A stretch of 12,589 nucleotides of DNA from an uncultured Clostridia bacterium (GCA_944391255.1 CALXSW010000176.1:1-12589); one strand, 5' to 3'; counted from the first letter of the stretch, positions 1-7,193 are shown. Notes: generated by a model from the letters alone, not told the origin. Translations and numbers: made by a program.

Positions 1-33
1 AAAAAAATTACCGCACCCAAACAGGATGCGGTA
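1..33 (-). terminator. Intrinsic terminator of the ATP synthase operon
   Basis: Read on the minus strand, a 10-bp stem (TACCGCATCC pairing with GGGTGCGGTA, with one G-U pair) closes a TGTTT loop. It is followed, after ATT, by a run of T that reaches the window edge. It begins 17 nt beyond the atpC stop, so it ends the atp transcript. The T run is at least seven long including the edge base. Confidence 0.93.
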
Positions 34-49
34 TAAATCTTAATTATCA

Positions 50-469
50 TCAGAATCCGCGTCTGTGACGCGCTACCTCTTTCATTCTTTCCATAGCTCT
101 GAGCAGCGATGCCTGAGTCAGGTAATACTCCTGACGGCTCGATTCCTGTCTTAACCGCTCCTCGGCTCGCTCCTTTGCCTCCTGAGCACGCTTGAGGTCG
201 ATCTCTTCCGGACGCTCTGCCGTGTCTACAAACACTTCTACAGAATTATTCTTAACATATGCGAAACCCTGACCTGTTAAGAAAAACTCTTTTTTTCCGT
301 CAGGCGATGTGATACGCGTTTCACCTACTGACATAGCCACAAGCAGATCCTCGTGATTTGCCATTATACAGTATTCACCGTCTGCCGCCGGAACAACAAG
401 AGATAGACATTCGCCGTCATAAACGACTTTATCTGTAGCATAAAGCTTCAAATTAAATACTTCAGCCAT
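50..469 (-). CDS. atpC: F1Fo ATP synthase epsilon subunit
   Basis: This is the 139-residue epsilon subunit of the F1 central stalk. It binds gamma and the c-ring and can inhibit ATP hydrolysis. Residues 1 to about 85 form the beta-sandwich domain and residues 88-139 the two-helix C-terminal domain. I90-D-L-K-R-A95 fits the I(L)DxxRA motif that binds ATP in Bacillus-type epsilon, and R124 and R127 in the last helix could complete the site. The usual GIL stretch of the N-domain is replaced by YCIM (residues 33-36). The ATG start has GGAGG six bases upstream. It is the last gene of the operon, 14 nt after atpD, and a terminator follows. The identity is secure; the regulatory role of the ATP site is inferred. 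Confidence 0.96.
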   Translation of the reverse strand: MAEVFNLKLYATDKVVYDGECLSLVVPAADGEYCIMANHEDLLVAMSVGETRITSPDGKKEFFLTGQGFAYVKNNSVEVFVDTAERPEEIDLKRAQEAKERAEERLRQESSRQEYYLTQASLLRAMERMKEVARHRRGF

Positions 470-483
470 ATCTAACCTCCGTA

Positions 484-1866
484 TTACAATGTTTTTGCCT
501 TTTCGATTACATCCTCGATAGTTCCGACATTAAAGAACGCATTTTCCGGATATTCATCCATATCTCCGTTTATTATCGCCTTAAAGCCGCGAACCGTTTC
601 CTTTACAGGCACATATTTTCCGGCTACACCTGTAAATGTTTCAGCTACATGGAATGGCTGAGAAAGGAATCTCTCGATCTTTCTCGCTCTGTAAACGGTG
701 AGTTTATCGCTGTCTGAAAGCTCTTCCATACCGAGGATCGAGATGATATCCTGCAGCTCCTTATATCTCTGCAATATCTCCTGAACTGCGCGGGCAACTT
801 CATAATGTTCCTCGCCTACAACGTCAGGCTCAAGTATTCTTGAGTTTGATTCAAGAGGATCTACAGCCGGGTATATACCTTTTTCAACTATCTTTCTTGA
901 CAAAACAGTTGTCGCGTCAAGATGCGCGAATGTAGTTGCCGGAGCCGGGTCTGTAAGGTCATCGGCAGGAACGTATACCGCCTGAACAGACGTTACCGAA
1001 CCTTCCTTCGTAGATGCTATTCGCTCCTGAAGCTGACCCATTTCAGTAGCCAATGTTGGCTGATAACCAACGGCTGAAGGCATTCGTCCCAGCAGAGCCG
1101 AAACCTCTGAGCCTGCCTGTGTGAAACGGAATATGTTATCTATAAACAAAAGCACGTCCTGATGCTTTACATCACGAAAATATTCAGCCATTGTAAGTCC
1201 CGTTTCCGGCACACGCATACGCGCGCCAGGCGGCTCATTCATCTGACCGAAAACAAGCGCTGTCTTTTTGAGAACACCCGATTCGCCCATTTCTGTCCAC
1301 AAGTCGTTACCCTCTCTTGAACGCTCTCCTACACCTGTAAATATAGAATATCCGCCATGCTCTGTGGCGATATTGCTTATAAGCTCCTGTATAAGAACCG
1401 TCTTACCAACGCCGGCACCGCCGAACAGGCCGATTTTACCGCCCTTTGCGTAAGGCGCGAGCAAGTCTATTACCTTGATACCAGTTTCAAGCATTTCAAC
1501 AACAGGGCTCTGATCCTCGAACTTAGGCGGCTTTCTATGGATAAGCCATTTCTCGCCTTCGAGCTGTTCACCGTCATCTATACATTCACCAAGCACATTG
1601 AACAGACGACCAAGAGTCTTTTCACCTACAGGCACCTTTATGCCCGCTCCCGTTGCCGTTACCTCCATGTCACGATACAAGCCGTCACTTGACGCAAGCA
1701 TTATGCATCGCGCAACATTGTTACCGGTAAGCTGAGCAACTTCCATAACTCTCTTCTCATCATTCACATAGACCTCAAGCGCGTCCTTGATAGCCGGCAG
1801 CTCGCCATGCTCGAATTCTACGTCAACTACAGGTCCCATGACCTGTATGATCTTACCGTTATTCAT
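484..1866 (-). CDS. atpD: F1Fo ATP synthase beta subunit (catalytic)
   Basis: This is the 460-residue catalytic subunit of F1, making ATP from ADP and phosphate in alternation with alpha. The Walker A motif GGAGVGKT is at residues 149-156 (K155), the catalytic glutamate is E181 in GERSREG, and the Walker B aspartate lies in the LLFIDNI stretch. These positions match E. coli numbering exactly. The DELSEED torque loop reads EELSDSD at 381-387. The reading frame can be extended 8 codons upstream to a TTG at 1890. I chose the ATG at 1866 because it gives the family N-terminus (MNNGKIIQVMGPVVDVEF) and because the extension runs through the AGGAGG ribosome-binding site. It lies between atpG and atpC. 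Confidence 0.97.
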   Translation of the reverse strand: MNNGKIIQVMGPVVDVEFEHGELPAIKDALEVYVNDEKRVMEVAQLTGNNVARCIMLASSDGLYRDMEVTATGAGIKVPVGEKTLGRLFNVLGECIDDGEQLEGEKWLIHRKPPKFEDQSPVVEMLETGIKVIDLLAPYAKGGKIGLFGGAGVGKTVLIQELISNIATEHGGYSIFTGVGERSREGNDLWTEMGESGVLKKTALVFGQMNEPPGARMRVPETGLTMAEYFRDVKHQDVLLFIDNIFRFTQAGSEVSALLGRMPSAVGYQPTLATEMGQLQERIASTKEGSVTSVQAVYVPADDLTDPAPATTFAHLDATTVLSRKIVEKGIYPAVDPLESNSRILEPDVVGEEHYEVARAVQEILQRYKELQDIISILGMEELSDSDKLTVYRARKIERFLSQPFHVAETFTGVAGKYVPVKETVRGFKAIINGDMDEYPENAFFNVGTIEDVIEKAKTL

Positions 1867-1940
1867 TATATGAGGAAGCCTCCTCTCCAAAATATATGTT
1901 GATTTATTTCTTCAATTTAATTTTCGATTTGATTTTCGAT
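1867..1940 (-). promoter_or_regulatory. atpG-atpD spacer: A-rich repeats and hairpin over the atpD ribosome-binding site
   Basis: The transcript here is A-rich and repetitive. An 11-mer (AAATCGAAAAT) occurs twice with a 12-nt period, and the 13-mer GAAGAAATAAATC that contains the atpG stop recurs 37 nt downstream. The atpD ribosome-binding site AGGAGG is 12 nt from the ATG. It lies in a possible GAGGA-GGCT-TCCTC hairpin (1872-1885). A role in setting beta-subunit translation is inferred. Confidence 0.55.
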
Positions 1941-2819
1941 TTATTTCTTCTTTAAAGCCTTTGCTCCGCCGACTACCTCAGTTATCTCCTGAGTTATCTT
2001 CGCCTGACGGATCCTGTTATATTGGATCGACAATTCTCTAAGCATATCCGATCCCGCGTCTGTGGCTGCCTGCATCGCGTTAACTCGCGAGTTCTGCTCA
2101 CAGCAGTACGCCTCGACAAGCGTTGAATATATATATCCCGCTACGCATAGAGGCGCGACTGATGACAGAACTGCCTCCGGAGATGGGAACATCGGAACGC
2201 TCGAATAATCTCCGCTTTCATCCTCGTAGTCCTCTCTTGAAAGAGGGAGTATACGAGTTATAGCCGGAACCATTTCATTTGATCCTGCCATTCTTGTGTA
2301 GATTATAAAAAGCTCGTCAAATTCCTTTGCCTTGAATTTATCGATCATCGTGGCAGCTATCTTTCTCGCTCTGCCAAGCGATGGATTCTGAGCTGTGTAA
2401 TGGAACATCTCGTCTATGTTATATCCTCGGGCGCGGAAATAATTTTCACCGACCATTCCCACAACATACAGACTGCTGCCATTCATAGGCTGAGCAAGCT
2501 CCTGCTCAGCAAGCTTCAGAACATTGTGGTTATACGCGCCTGCCAGACCTTTATCGGCTGTGATCACCATAAAGCCCTTTTTTCTGTTTTCAGGCGCGAT
2601 ATGAGCAGTATCACCGAATACATTATGCGAAATATGCGGCGCATGAGTAAGAACACTCGATATGATATTGTCCAGTCTGTTAAAATACGGTTCAGTATTT
2701 TCCAGAGCCTGCTTCGCTTTGCGGAGCTTGTTGGTGGATATCATATACATCGCGTTGGTTATCTTCATAGTATCCTTGATACTGCTTATACGTTCCTGTA
2801 TTTCGCTTAAATTAGCCAT
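1941..2819 (-). CDS. atpG: F1Fo ATP synthase gamma subunit
   Basis: This is the 292-residue rotor shaft of F1, of normal length. The N-terminal helix contains the family signature (residues 7-33, ending STNKLRKA) and the Rossmann-like middle has ITADKGLAGAYN at 86-97. The C-terminal helix carries NAMQAATDAG and the classic YNRIRQAKITQEI stretch that contacts the alpha/beta catch. The ATG start has AAGGA upstream at acceptable spacing, 18 nt after the atpA stop. The stop codon lies in a 13-base sequence that recurs in the spacer before atpD. The identity is clear from both terminal helices and the operon position. Confidence 0.96.
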   Translation of the reverse strand: MANLSEIQERISSIKDTMKITNAMYMISTNKLRKAKQALENTEPYFNRLDNIISSVLTHAPHISHNVFGDTAHIAPENRKKGFMVITADKGLAGAYNHNVLKLAEQELAQPMNGSSLYVVGMVGENYFRARGYNIDEMFHYTAQNPSLGRARKIAATMIDKFKAKEFDELFIIYTRMAGSNEMVPAITRILPLSREDYEDESGDYSSVPMFPSPEAVLSSVAPLCVAGYIYSTLVEAYCCEQNSRVNAMQAATDAGSDMLRELSIQYNRIRQAKITQEITEVVGGAKALKKK

Positions 2820-2837
2820 AAATACACATCCTTACTG

Positions 2838-4352
2838 TCAGACGATATGCAAGGTGTCAAAAAATTTCCTTGCCGTAGCGACGATCTTCTCGCGTATCTC
2901 ATCTGTGAGAACCTTTTCATCAGTCAGCTGTTTTACGACTGTGGCAGCGTTGTTGTCAAAGAATTCAAGCAGTTTCTTCTGTATCTTCTTGATCTCTTTA
3001 GCATCAACGTCAACAAACATTTTCTCTGTCGCCACAACAAGCGTTATTACCTGATGTGCCATGCTCATCGGGTTGCACAGCGGCTGCTTTAAAAGCTCCA
3101 TAAGACCTTTTCCGTATTTCAGCTGTTTCTGCGTTCCCTCGTCAAGATCTGACGCGAACTGTGTAAATATTTCCATTTCACGATACTGCGCGAGATCTAT
3201 TCTGATAGAACCGGCAGCCTTTTTCATAGCCTTTGTCTGAGCCGCGCCGCCGACACGCGATACTGATAATCCGACGTTTACCGCCGGTCTCATACCTGAA
3301 TTGAAAAGACTGCTTTCAAGGAATATTTGACCGTCTGTAATTGATATTACGTTTGTTGGTATATACGCCGAAACATCGCCTGCCTGTGTTTCTATTATCG
3401 GCAATGCTGTTATCGAACCGCCGCCGAGCTTATCACTGAGCTTGCTTGATCTCTCAAGCAGACGTGAATGAAGATAGAATACGTCGCCCGGATATGCCTC
3501 ACGGCCCGGTGAACGCTCAAGCAAAAGCGACAGCTCTCTGTATGCCACCGCATGCTTTGACAGATCATCATAAACTATAAGCACACTCTTGCCCTTATGC
3601 ATGAAATATTCCGCAAGCGCTGTTCCCGAATAAGGCGCGATATACTGCACAGGCGACGGCTCGCTCGCCGTAGCGCTTACGATTATACTGTAGTCCATAG
3701 CGCCGTTGTCCTTAAGAGTGTTTACAAGCTTTGCAACTGTCGATGCTTTCTGTCCTATAGCGACATATACACAGACAACATCTTTTCCCTTCTGATTCAA
3801 TATAGTATCAATAGCGATAGATGTCTTTCCTGTCTGACGGTCGCCTATTATAAGCTCTCTCTGTCCTCGTCCTATAGGGAACATCGAGTCGATAGAAAGA
3901 ATACCCGTTTCCATAGGCTCGCATACCGACTGACGGTCTATTATTCCCGGTGCCGGACGCTCGATAGGATAATAATCATCAGCCGCTATTTCTCCAAGCC
4001 CGTCTATCGGATCGCCAAGCGCGTTCACGACGCGGCCAAGGAATGCATCACCTACAGGGATACCGGCTGTCTTCTCTGTTCTTGTTACCTTAGTGCCTTC
4101 TCTGATCTCGCCCTCAAGATCAAAAAGAATACATCCAAGCTCATTTCTGCGTATATCCTGTATCATACCCTTTACGCCGTTTTCAAACACAACTATCTCG
4201 CCGTACTGGGCATGATCTATACCGTAAATATTGGCGATACCGTCACCTACATATGTAACGGTTCCAACTTCACGATTCTTTTTTTCTATTTCATAGTTTT
4301 CTATTTCACTTTTTAATATAGCTACAATCTGTTCTGAACTGATAGAACTCAA
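2838..4352 (-). CDS. atpA: F1Fo ATP synthase alpha subunit
   Basis: This is the non-catalytic nucleotide-binding subunit of F1, about 504 residues. With the longer (GTG) reading, Walker A GDRQTGKTS is at 173-181 and the arginine finger R369 lies in SVSRVGGAAQ; subtract three for the start given here. The C-terminal helical domain is complete. Two starts are possible. GTG at 4361 overlaps the atpH stop, but it is buried inside the GGAGGTGA ribosome-binding site and so cannot use it. TTG at 4352 lies five bases after that site and is preferred. The protein then begins MSSISSEQIVAIL. It is the longest gene of the operon, between atpH and atpG. Confidence 0.93.
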   Translation of the reverse strand: MSSISSEQIVAILKSEIENYEIEKKNREVGTVTYVGDGIANIYGIDHAQYGEIVVFENGVKGMIQDIRRNELGCILFDLEGEIREGTKVTRTEKTAGIPVGDAFLGRVVNALGDPIDGLGEIAADDYYPIERPAPGIIDRQSVCEPMETGILSIDSMFPIGRGQRELIIGDRQTGKTSIAIDTILNQKGKDVVCVYVAIGQKASTVAKLVNTLKDNGAMDYSIIVSATASEPSPVQYIAPYSGTALAEYFMHKGKSVLIVYDDLSKHAVAYRELSLLLERSPGREAYPGDVFYLHSRLLERSSKLSDKLGGGSITALPIIETQAGDVSAYIPTNVISITDGQIFLESSLFNSGMRPAVNVGLSVSRVGGAAQTKAMKKAAGSIRIDLAQYREMEIFTQFASDLDEGTQKQLKYGKGLMELLKQPLCNPMSMAHQVITLVVATEKMFVDVDAKEIKKIQKKLLEFFDNNAATVVKQLTDEKVLTDEIREKIVATARKFFDTLHIV

Positions 4353-4357
4353 ATCGC

Positions 4358-4861
4358 TCACCTCCGAATTAATTTTTGACTTAATCCCTTTAAATGACCG
4401 CGCACACTATGATCGATCTCCTCATCGCCCACCTTTATGATGAACCCGCCAAGCAGATCTTTATCCTCAGTGAGAGTAAGTTTTATACTTGTCTTGCCGT
4501 AATCCTTTAAAAGCTTCTTTTTTATACCGTCGAGCTGCGCGTCAGACGGTGCGGTCGTATACACGAGTTCCGCGACAAGCTCTCCTGCCGCCTCATCCGC
4601 TATAGCCTCGTACGCGTCACATATCTCAAAAAATAAAGCAACTGAACCGTTGTCACAGAGCAGCTTTATAAAATTCCTCACCGATTCCGGGAATAATTTA
4701 TCTATGACCGCTCTTTTTGACGATATTTTAATAGAAGGATTTACAAGAGCCTCCATCAACTCAGGAGCGCATTCAAATATTTCGCGCGATTTATCAAGAG
4801 CCTGTTTTTCAAAGCCAAGCTCGAATATTGCTTTTGCATAATTAATGGCTGTCTGAGTCAT
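4358..4861 (-). CDS. atpH: F1Fo ATP synthase delta subunit
   Basis: This subunit (167 residues from the chosen start) fixes the peripheral stalk to the top of F1. The N-terminal helical domain begins TQTAINYAKAIFELG, typical of delta/OSCP. The C-terminal part contains LTLTEDKDLLGGFIIKVGDE, followed by a typical basic end. Three in-frame starts exist: GTG at 4870, ATG at 4867 and ATG at 4861. I chose 4861 because GGGTGAT lies four bases upstream of it and because family members usually begin close to this point. The gene begins inside the end of atpF (20-nt overlap) and ends just before atpA, a layout suited to translational coupling. Confidence 0.92.
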   Translation of the reverse strand: MTQTAINYAKAIFELGFEKQALDKSREIFECAPELMEALVNPSIKISSKRAVIDKLFPESVRNFIKLLCDNGSVALFFEICDAYEAIADEAAGELVAELVYTTAPSDAQLDGIKKKLLKDYGKTSIKLTLTEDKDLLGGFIIKVGDEEIDHSVRGHLKGLSQKLIRR

Positions 4862-5351
4862 CCGCATCACCCGATTTCGTCAAAAACTTTTCGTACAGCG
4901 AATTGTCTATGCTTGAAAGGTCGCTGTTTTCAAGTACCTTCTTTGTCGCGTCTATCGCGATATCCGCGATCTGGGACTGCAATTCAGAAATAGCCTTATC
5001 TTTTTCAAGATCCATACTCTTTCTCGCTCTTTCAACGATTCCGGCAGCCTCTGAATTTGCGTTTCCTATCATCTTATCGTACTCAATCTGAGCATTCTTT
5101 CTTGCCTGCGCTATCATATCAGCTGACTTTTCCTCAACTGAAGCTATTTTTTCATTCCATAGATTTTCCAACGCCCTCGCGTTTTCCTCGGAATTTTTAG
5201 CATGACGCAGACCTTTATCTATAATAGCCTGACGCTGCTCTATAACTTTTCTGATAGGCTTTATAAGCACAAGACGCATAACAGCATACAGAACGATTAG
5301 GTTTATTAATATGAAAAGTATATCCCAAAGTTCTACTCTAAGCATACCCAT
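4842..5351 (-). CDS. atpF: F1Fo ATP synthase b subunit
   Basis: This is the 169-residue peripheral stalk subunit. One N-terminal membrane helix (about residues 8-31, ILFILINLIVLYAVMRLVLI) is followed by the KPIRKVIEQRQ junction. A long charged coiled coil (about 40-145), rich in Ala, Glu, Lys and Arg, reaches up to delta. The last residues (GDADDSDSH) form an acidic tail that overlaps the start of atpH. AGGAGG stands four bases before the first ATG; a second ATG two codons later (5345) is also possible. There is only one b-type gene, so the stalk is probably a b homodimer. Confidence 0.95.
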   Translation of the reverse strand: MGMLRVELWDILFILINLIVLYAVMRLVLIKPIRKVIEQRQAIIDKGLRHAKNSEENARALENLWNEKIASVEEKSADMIAQARKNAQIEYDKMIGNANSEAAGIVERARKSMDLEKDKAISELQSQIADIAIDATKKVLENSDLSSIDNSLYEKFLTKSGDADDSDSH

Positions 5352-5391
5352 TCGTCCTCCTTTTTGCTTAATATGTTAGCTGTGATAAGGA

Positions 5392-5625
5392 TCAACCCTT
5401 TACCATGAGCATGATAAGAGCTACAACGAATCCGTAAATAGCTGTTGCCTCGGCAAGAGCCGCACCAAGCAAAAGGTTTGAAGTTATCTTTGAAGCAGCC
5501 TCCGGCTGTCTTGCGACTGATTCAACGGCACTTGATACCGCTTTACCTATACCTAAACCTGCGCCCAAACATGGGATAGCAACTGCTATAGCTGCTGCAA
5601 AATACAAAATTGCTGAATCTGTCAT
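5392..5625 (-). CDS. atpE: F1Fo ATP synthase c subunit (proteolipid)
   Basis: This is a 77-residue two-helix hairpin forming the rotor ring. Helix 1 covers about residues 5-30, the polar loop holds ARQPEA (38-43), and helix 2 carries the ion-binding carboxylate E59 in ALAEATAIY. Aligned without gaps to the well-known sodium-type c subunit of Ilyobacter tartaricus, the ligand Q32 corresponds to I26 and S66 to A60. This points to proton rather than sodium transport (inference). A GTG at 5673 would add 16 basic residues, but AAGGAGAG stands directly before the ATG at 5625, which gives the family N-terminus. It lies 97 nt after atpB. Confidence 0.95.
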   Translation of the reverse strand: MTDSAILYFAAAIAVAIPCLGAGLGIGKAVSSAVESVARQPEAASKITSNLLLGAALAEATAIYGFVVALIMLMVKG

Positions 5626-5722
5626 TTTCTTTCTCTCCTTAATCTTTATTATAATATTTATGCCTTTCGGCACATTGATTTGAAAGCGTTCCGCTGCCGC
5701 CTATACGGCAAATCTGCTTTCT
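5626..5722 (-). promoter_or_regulatory. Structured atpB-atpE spacer (atpE leader)
   Basis: This is the longest spacer inside the operon. It holds two hairpins in the transcript: TGCCG/CGGCA with a 6-nt loop (5695-5710), and a 6-bp stem TGTGCC/GGCATA capped by a GAAA tetraloop (5659-5674). An AT-rich stretch and AAGGAGAG follow before the atpE ATG. Neither hairpin has a T run, so they are not terminators. They may support the high translation or mRNA stability that the multicopy c subunit needs (inference). Confidence 0.5.
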
Positions 5723-6409
5723 TTATTCAACAGCTTCCTGTATATAGAGAGCCGTTAAAAACGTAAACACATAAGCCTGAATACATCCGTCAAAAATATC
5801 GAGGTACAGGCTCACAAACGCCGGCAAGAACACCGGCACAACGCATTCTATAAGTTTCATGATAACGAATGCGCCAAGGACATTACCGAAAAGTCGCATA
5901 CACAGCGACAGCGGCTTGATGCCAAGTTCCAATATATTTATAGGCGTTACTACAGGCGTCGGCGCCGCAAAGGATTTTATCCAGCCCTTTACGCCGCGCG
6001 CTCTTATGCTTGCGTACTGCACAAGCACTATAGAGCATATCGCCAATACCGCCGTCAGCGAAACATCTTTCGTTGGCGGCTTTACGCCGAACACACCGAA
6101 TACATTTGATATAGCGATAAATATGATCACCGTAATGAGATACGGAACATATCTTTTACCGTGTTCTCCTACGATGCCTTCAAAGAAATTGTTTAGCCAT
6201 GTATAACCCGCTTCAACCGCAAGCTGACGCTTTGAGCAATTTGTTACCGTGAAATTACGCGTAACGAGGAATGCTCCGACTATCATGACCGCCATTACTA
6301 TCCACATCACAACGACTGTTTCAGTCACCGGTATCCCTCCGAATATCGGTATCGTAAACGCGGTCGTTACCTCAAGTTCTTCCGCGATTATCTCTCCCAA
6401 TTCAATCAC
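5723..6409 (-). CDS. atpB: F1Fo ATP synthase a subunit
   Basis: This is a 228-residue membrane protein forming the ion half-channels against the c-ring. About five to six hydrophobic helices are visible. The essential arginine is R172 in SLCMRLFGN (E. coli R210), and Q211 in DGCIQAYVF corresponds to E. coli Q252. The position nine residues after the arginine, Glu219 in E. coli, is Phe181. The gene overlaps rsuA by 8 nt. The start given is GTG at 6409. A TTG at 6400 is a real alternative, because AAAGG lies directly against the GTG but nine bases from the TTG. There is no atpI or atpZ upstream. Confidence 0.93.
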   Translation of the reverse strand: MIELGEIIAEELEVTTAFTIPIFGGIPVTETVVVMWIVMAVMIVGAFLVTRNFTVTNCSKRQLAVEAGYTWLNNFFEGIVGEHGKRYVPYLITVIIFIAISNVFGVFGVKPPTKDVSLTAVLAICSIVLVQYASIRARGVKGWIKSFAAPTPVVTPINILELGIKPLSLCMRLFGNVLGAFVIMKLIECVVPVFLPAFVSLYLDIFDGCIQAYVFTFLTALYIQEAVE

Positions 6410-7109
6410 CCTTTCCGTATAACTTTGCTGTCAATATGCTATGATCTATCTCTTTTACCTCTCCAAGCTGCATTCCGCCATCAAGCTCCAGACCTCCGAT
6501 CGCCACTCTTTTAAGATATACGACCGTTTTCCCAACACGCTCAAACATCCGCTTGACCTGATGGAATTTTCCCTCCGCTATCTCAACGTATGCCTCTTTC
6601 CTATCATCACATATCGTAAGGCGCGCCGGCTTCGCCGTAAAGTCCTTGAATTCCATTCCCGCCATAAACGCGTTTACGTCTTTTTCATCACACTCTCTGT
6701 CGAGCCGCGCAAAATATTTTTTATATATATTTTTCTTTGGCGATGTGACCGCATGGTCAAAGGCTCCGTCATTTGTCAGGATCAGAAGTCCCTCTGTGTC
6801 GATATCAAGTCTTCCGACCGGGAAAACGTTATAATGCCTGTATTCCTCCGGAACGAGATCTGTCACTACCTTATAGTGTTTATCCTCCGTGGCACTTATA
6901 TACCCCTGCGGCTTATTCATTATAAGATATACAAACTTTTTATAGCTTATTTCCTGTCCGTTCACGGATATTTTGTCATCAGCACCGACTTTTTCGTCCG
7001 GCTTTGCCGCGATGATACCGTTCACGCTCACCGCCTTTTGCTTTATGAGCGCCTTTATGTCCTTGCGTGAATACGCCGTCGATTCGGAAATGAACTTATC
7101 CAGTCTCAA
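6402..7109 (-). CDS. rsuA: RsuA/RluB-family rRNA pseudouridine synthase
   Basis: This enzyme converts a uridine of ribosomal RNA to pseudouridine. The 235-residue protein has an N-terminal S4 RNA-binding domain (about 1-48, MRLDKFISES) and a pseudouridine synthase domain from about 58. The catalytic aspartate is D102 in GRLDIDTEGLL, the same position as in E. coli RsuA, and the KFHQVKRMF motif is at 181-189. Length and layout fit the small RsuA type (16S target) better than RluB, but the target base cannot be read from sequence. The start is TTG at 7109 with GGGGAGG seven bases upstream. It is the first gene of the atp transcript and overlaps atpB by 8 nt, so the two are probably translationally coupled. 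Confidence 0.9.
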   Translation of the reverse strand: MRLDKFISESTAYSRKDIKALIKQKAVSVNGIIAAKPDEKVGADDKISVNGQEISYKKFVYLIMNKPQGYISATEDKHYKVVTDLVPEEYRHYNVFPVGRLDIDTEGLLILTNDGAFDHAVTSPKKNIYKKYFARLDRECDEKDVNAFMAGMEFKDFTAKPARLTICDDRKEAYVEIAEGKFHQVKRMFERVGKTVVYLKRVAIGGLELDGGMQLGEVKEIDHSILTAKLYGKGD

Positions 7110-7116
7110 CTCGCTG

Positions 7117-7135
7117 CCTCCCCTAAAAAAGGAGG
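7117..7135 (-). promoter_or_regulatory. Hairpin covering the rsuA ribosome-binding site
   Basis: In the transcript, CCTCC (7131-7135) can pair with the GGAGG (7117-7121) that forms the ribosome-binding site seven bases before the TTG start. The loop is nine bases. The five-pair stem is G-C rich and would hide the site when folded. Its function is inferred. Confidence 0.45.
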
Positions 7136-7193
7136 GACCGGTATCAATACCCGCGCCCCCTTGCTACGTCACATCTTTATCAATTTCTACTAC

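Noticed and set aside
3597..4316. 239-codon open frame on the plus strand opposite atpA
   Set aside because: It is antisense to a conserved gene in full. Its protein is Cys-, Tyr- and Arg-rich with no domain, and it has no convincing ribosome-binding site or promoter.
5626..5673. N-terminal extension of the c subunit from GTG at 5673
   Set aside because: AAGGAGAG stands directly before the internal ATG at 5625, and the 77-residue form fits the family. The extension is basic and crosses the GAAA-capped hairpin.
5645..5680. TATAAT-like box in front of atpE as an internal promoter
   Set aside because: The hexamer at the correct distance (AATGTG) does not resemble a -35 box and there is no TG extension.
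6441..7070. 209-codon open frame on the plus strand opposite rsuA
   Set aside because: It lies wholly inside rsuA on the other strand. Its composition is that of a reverse-strand shadow and no family is recognised.
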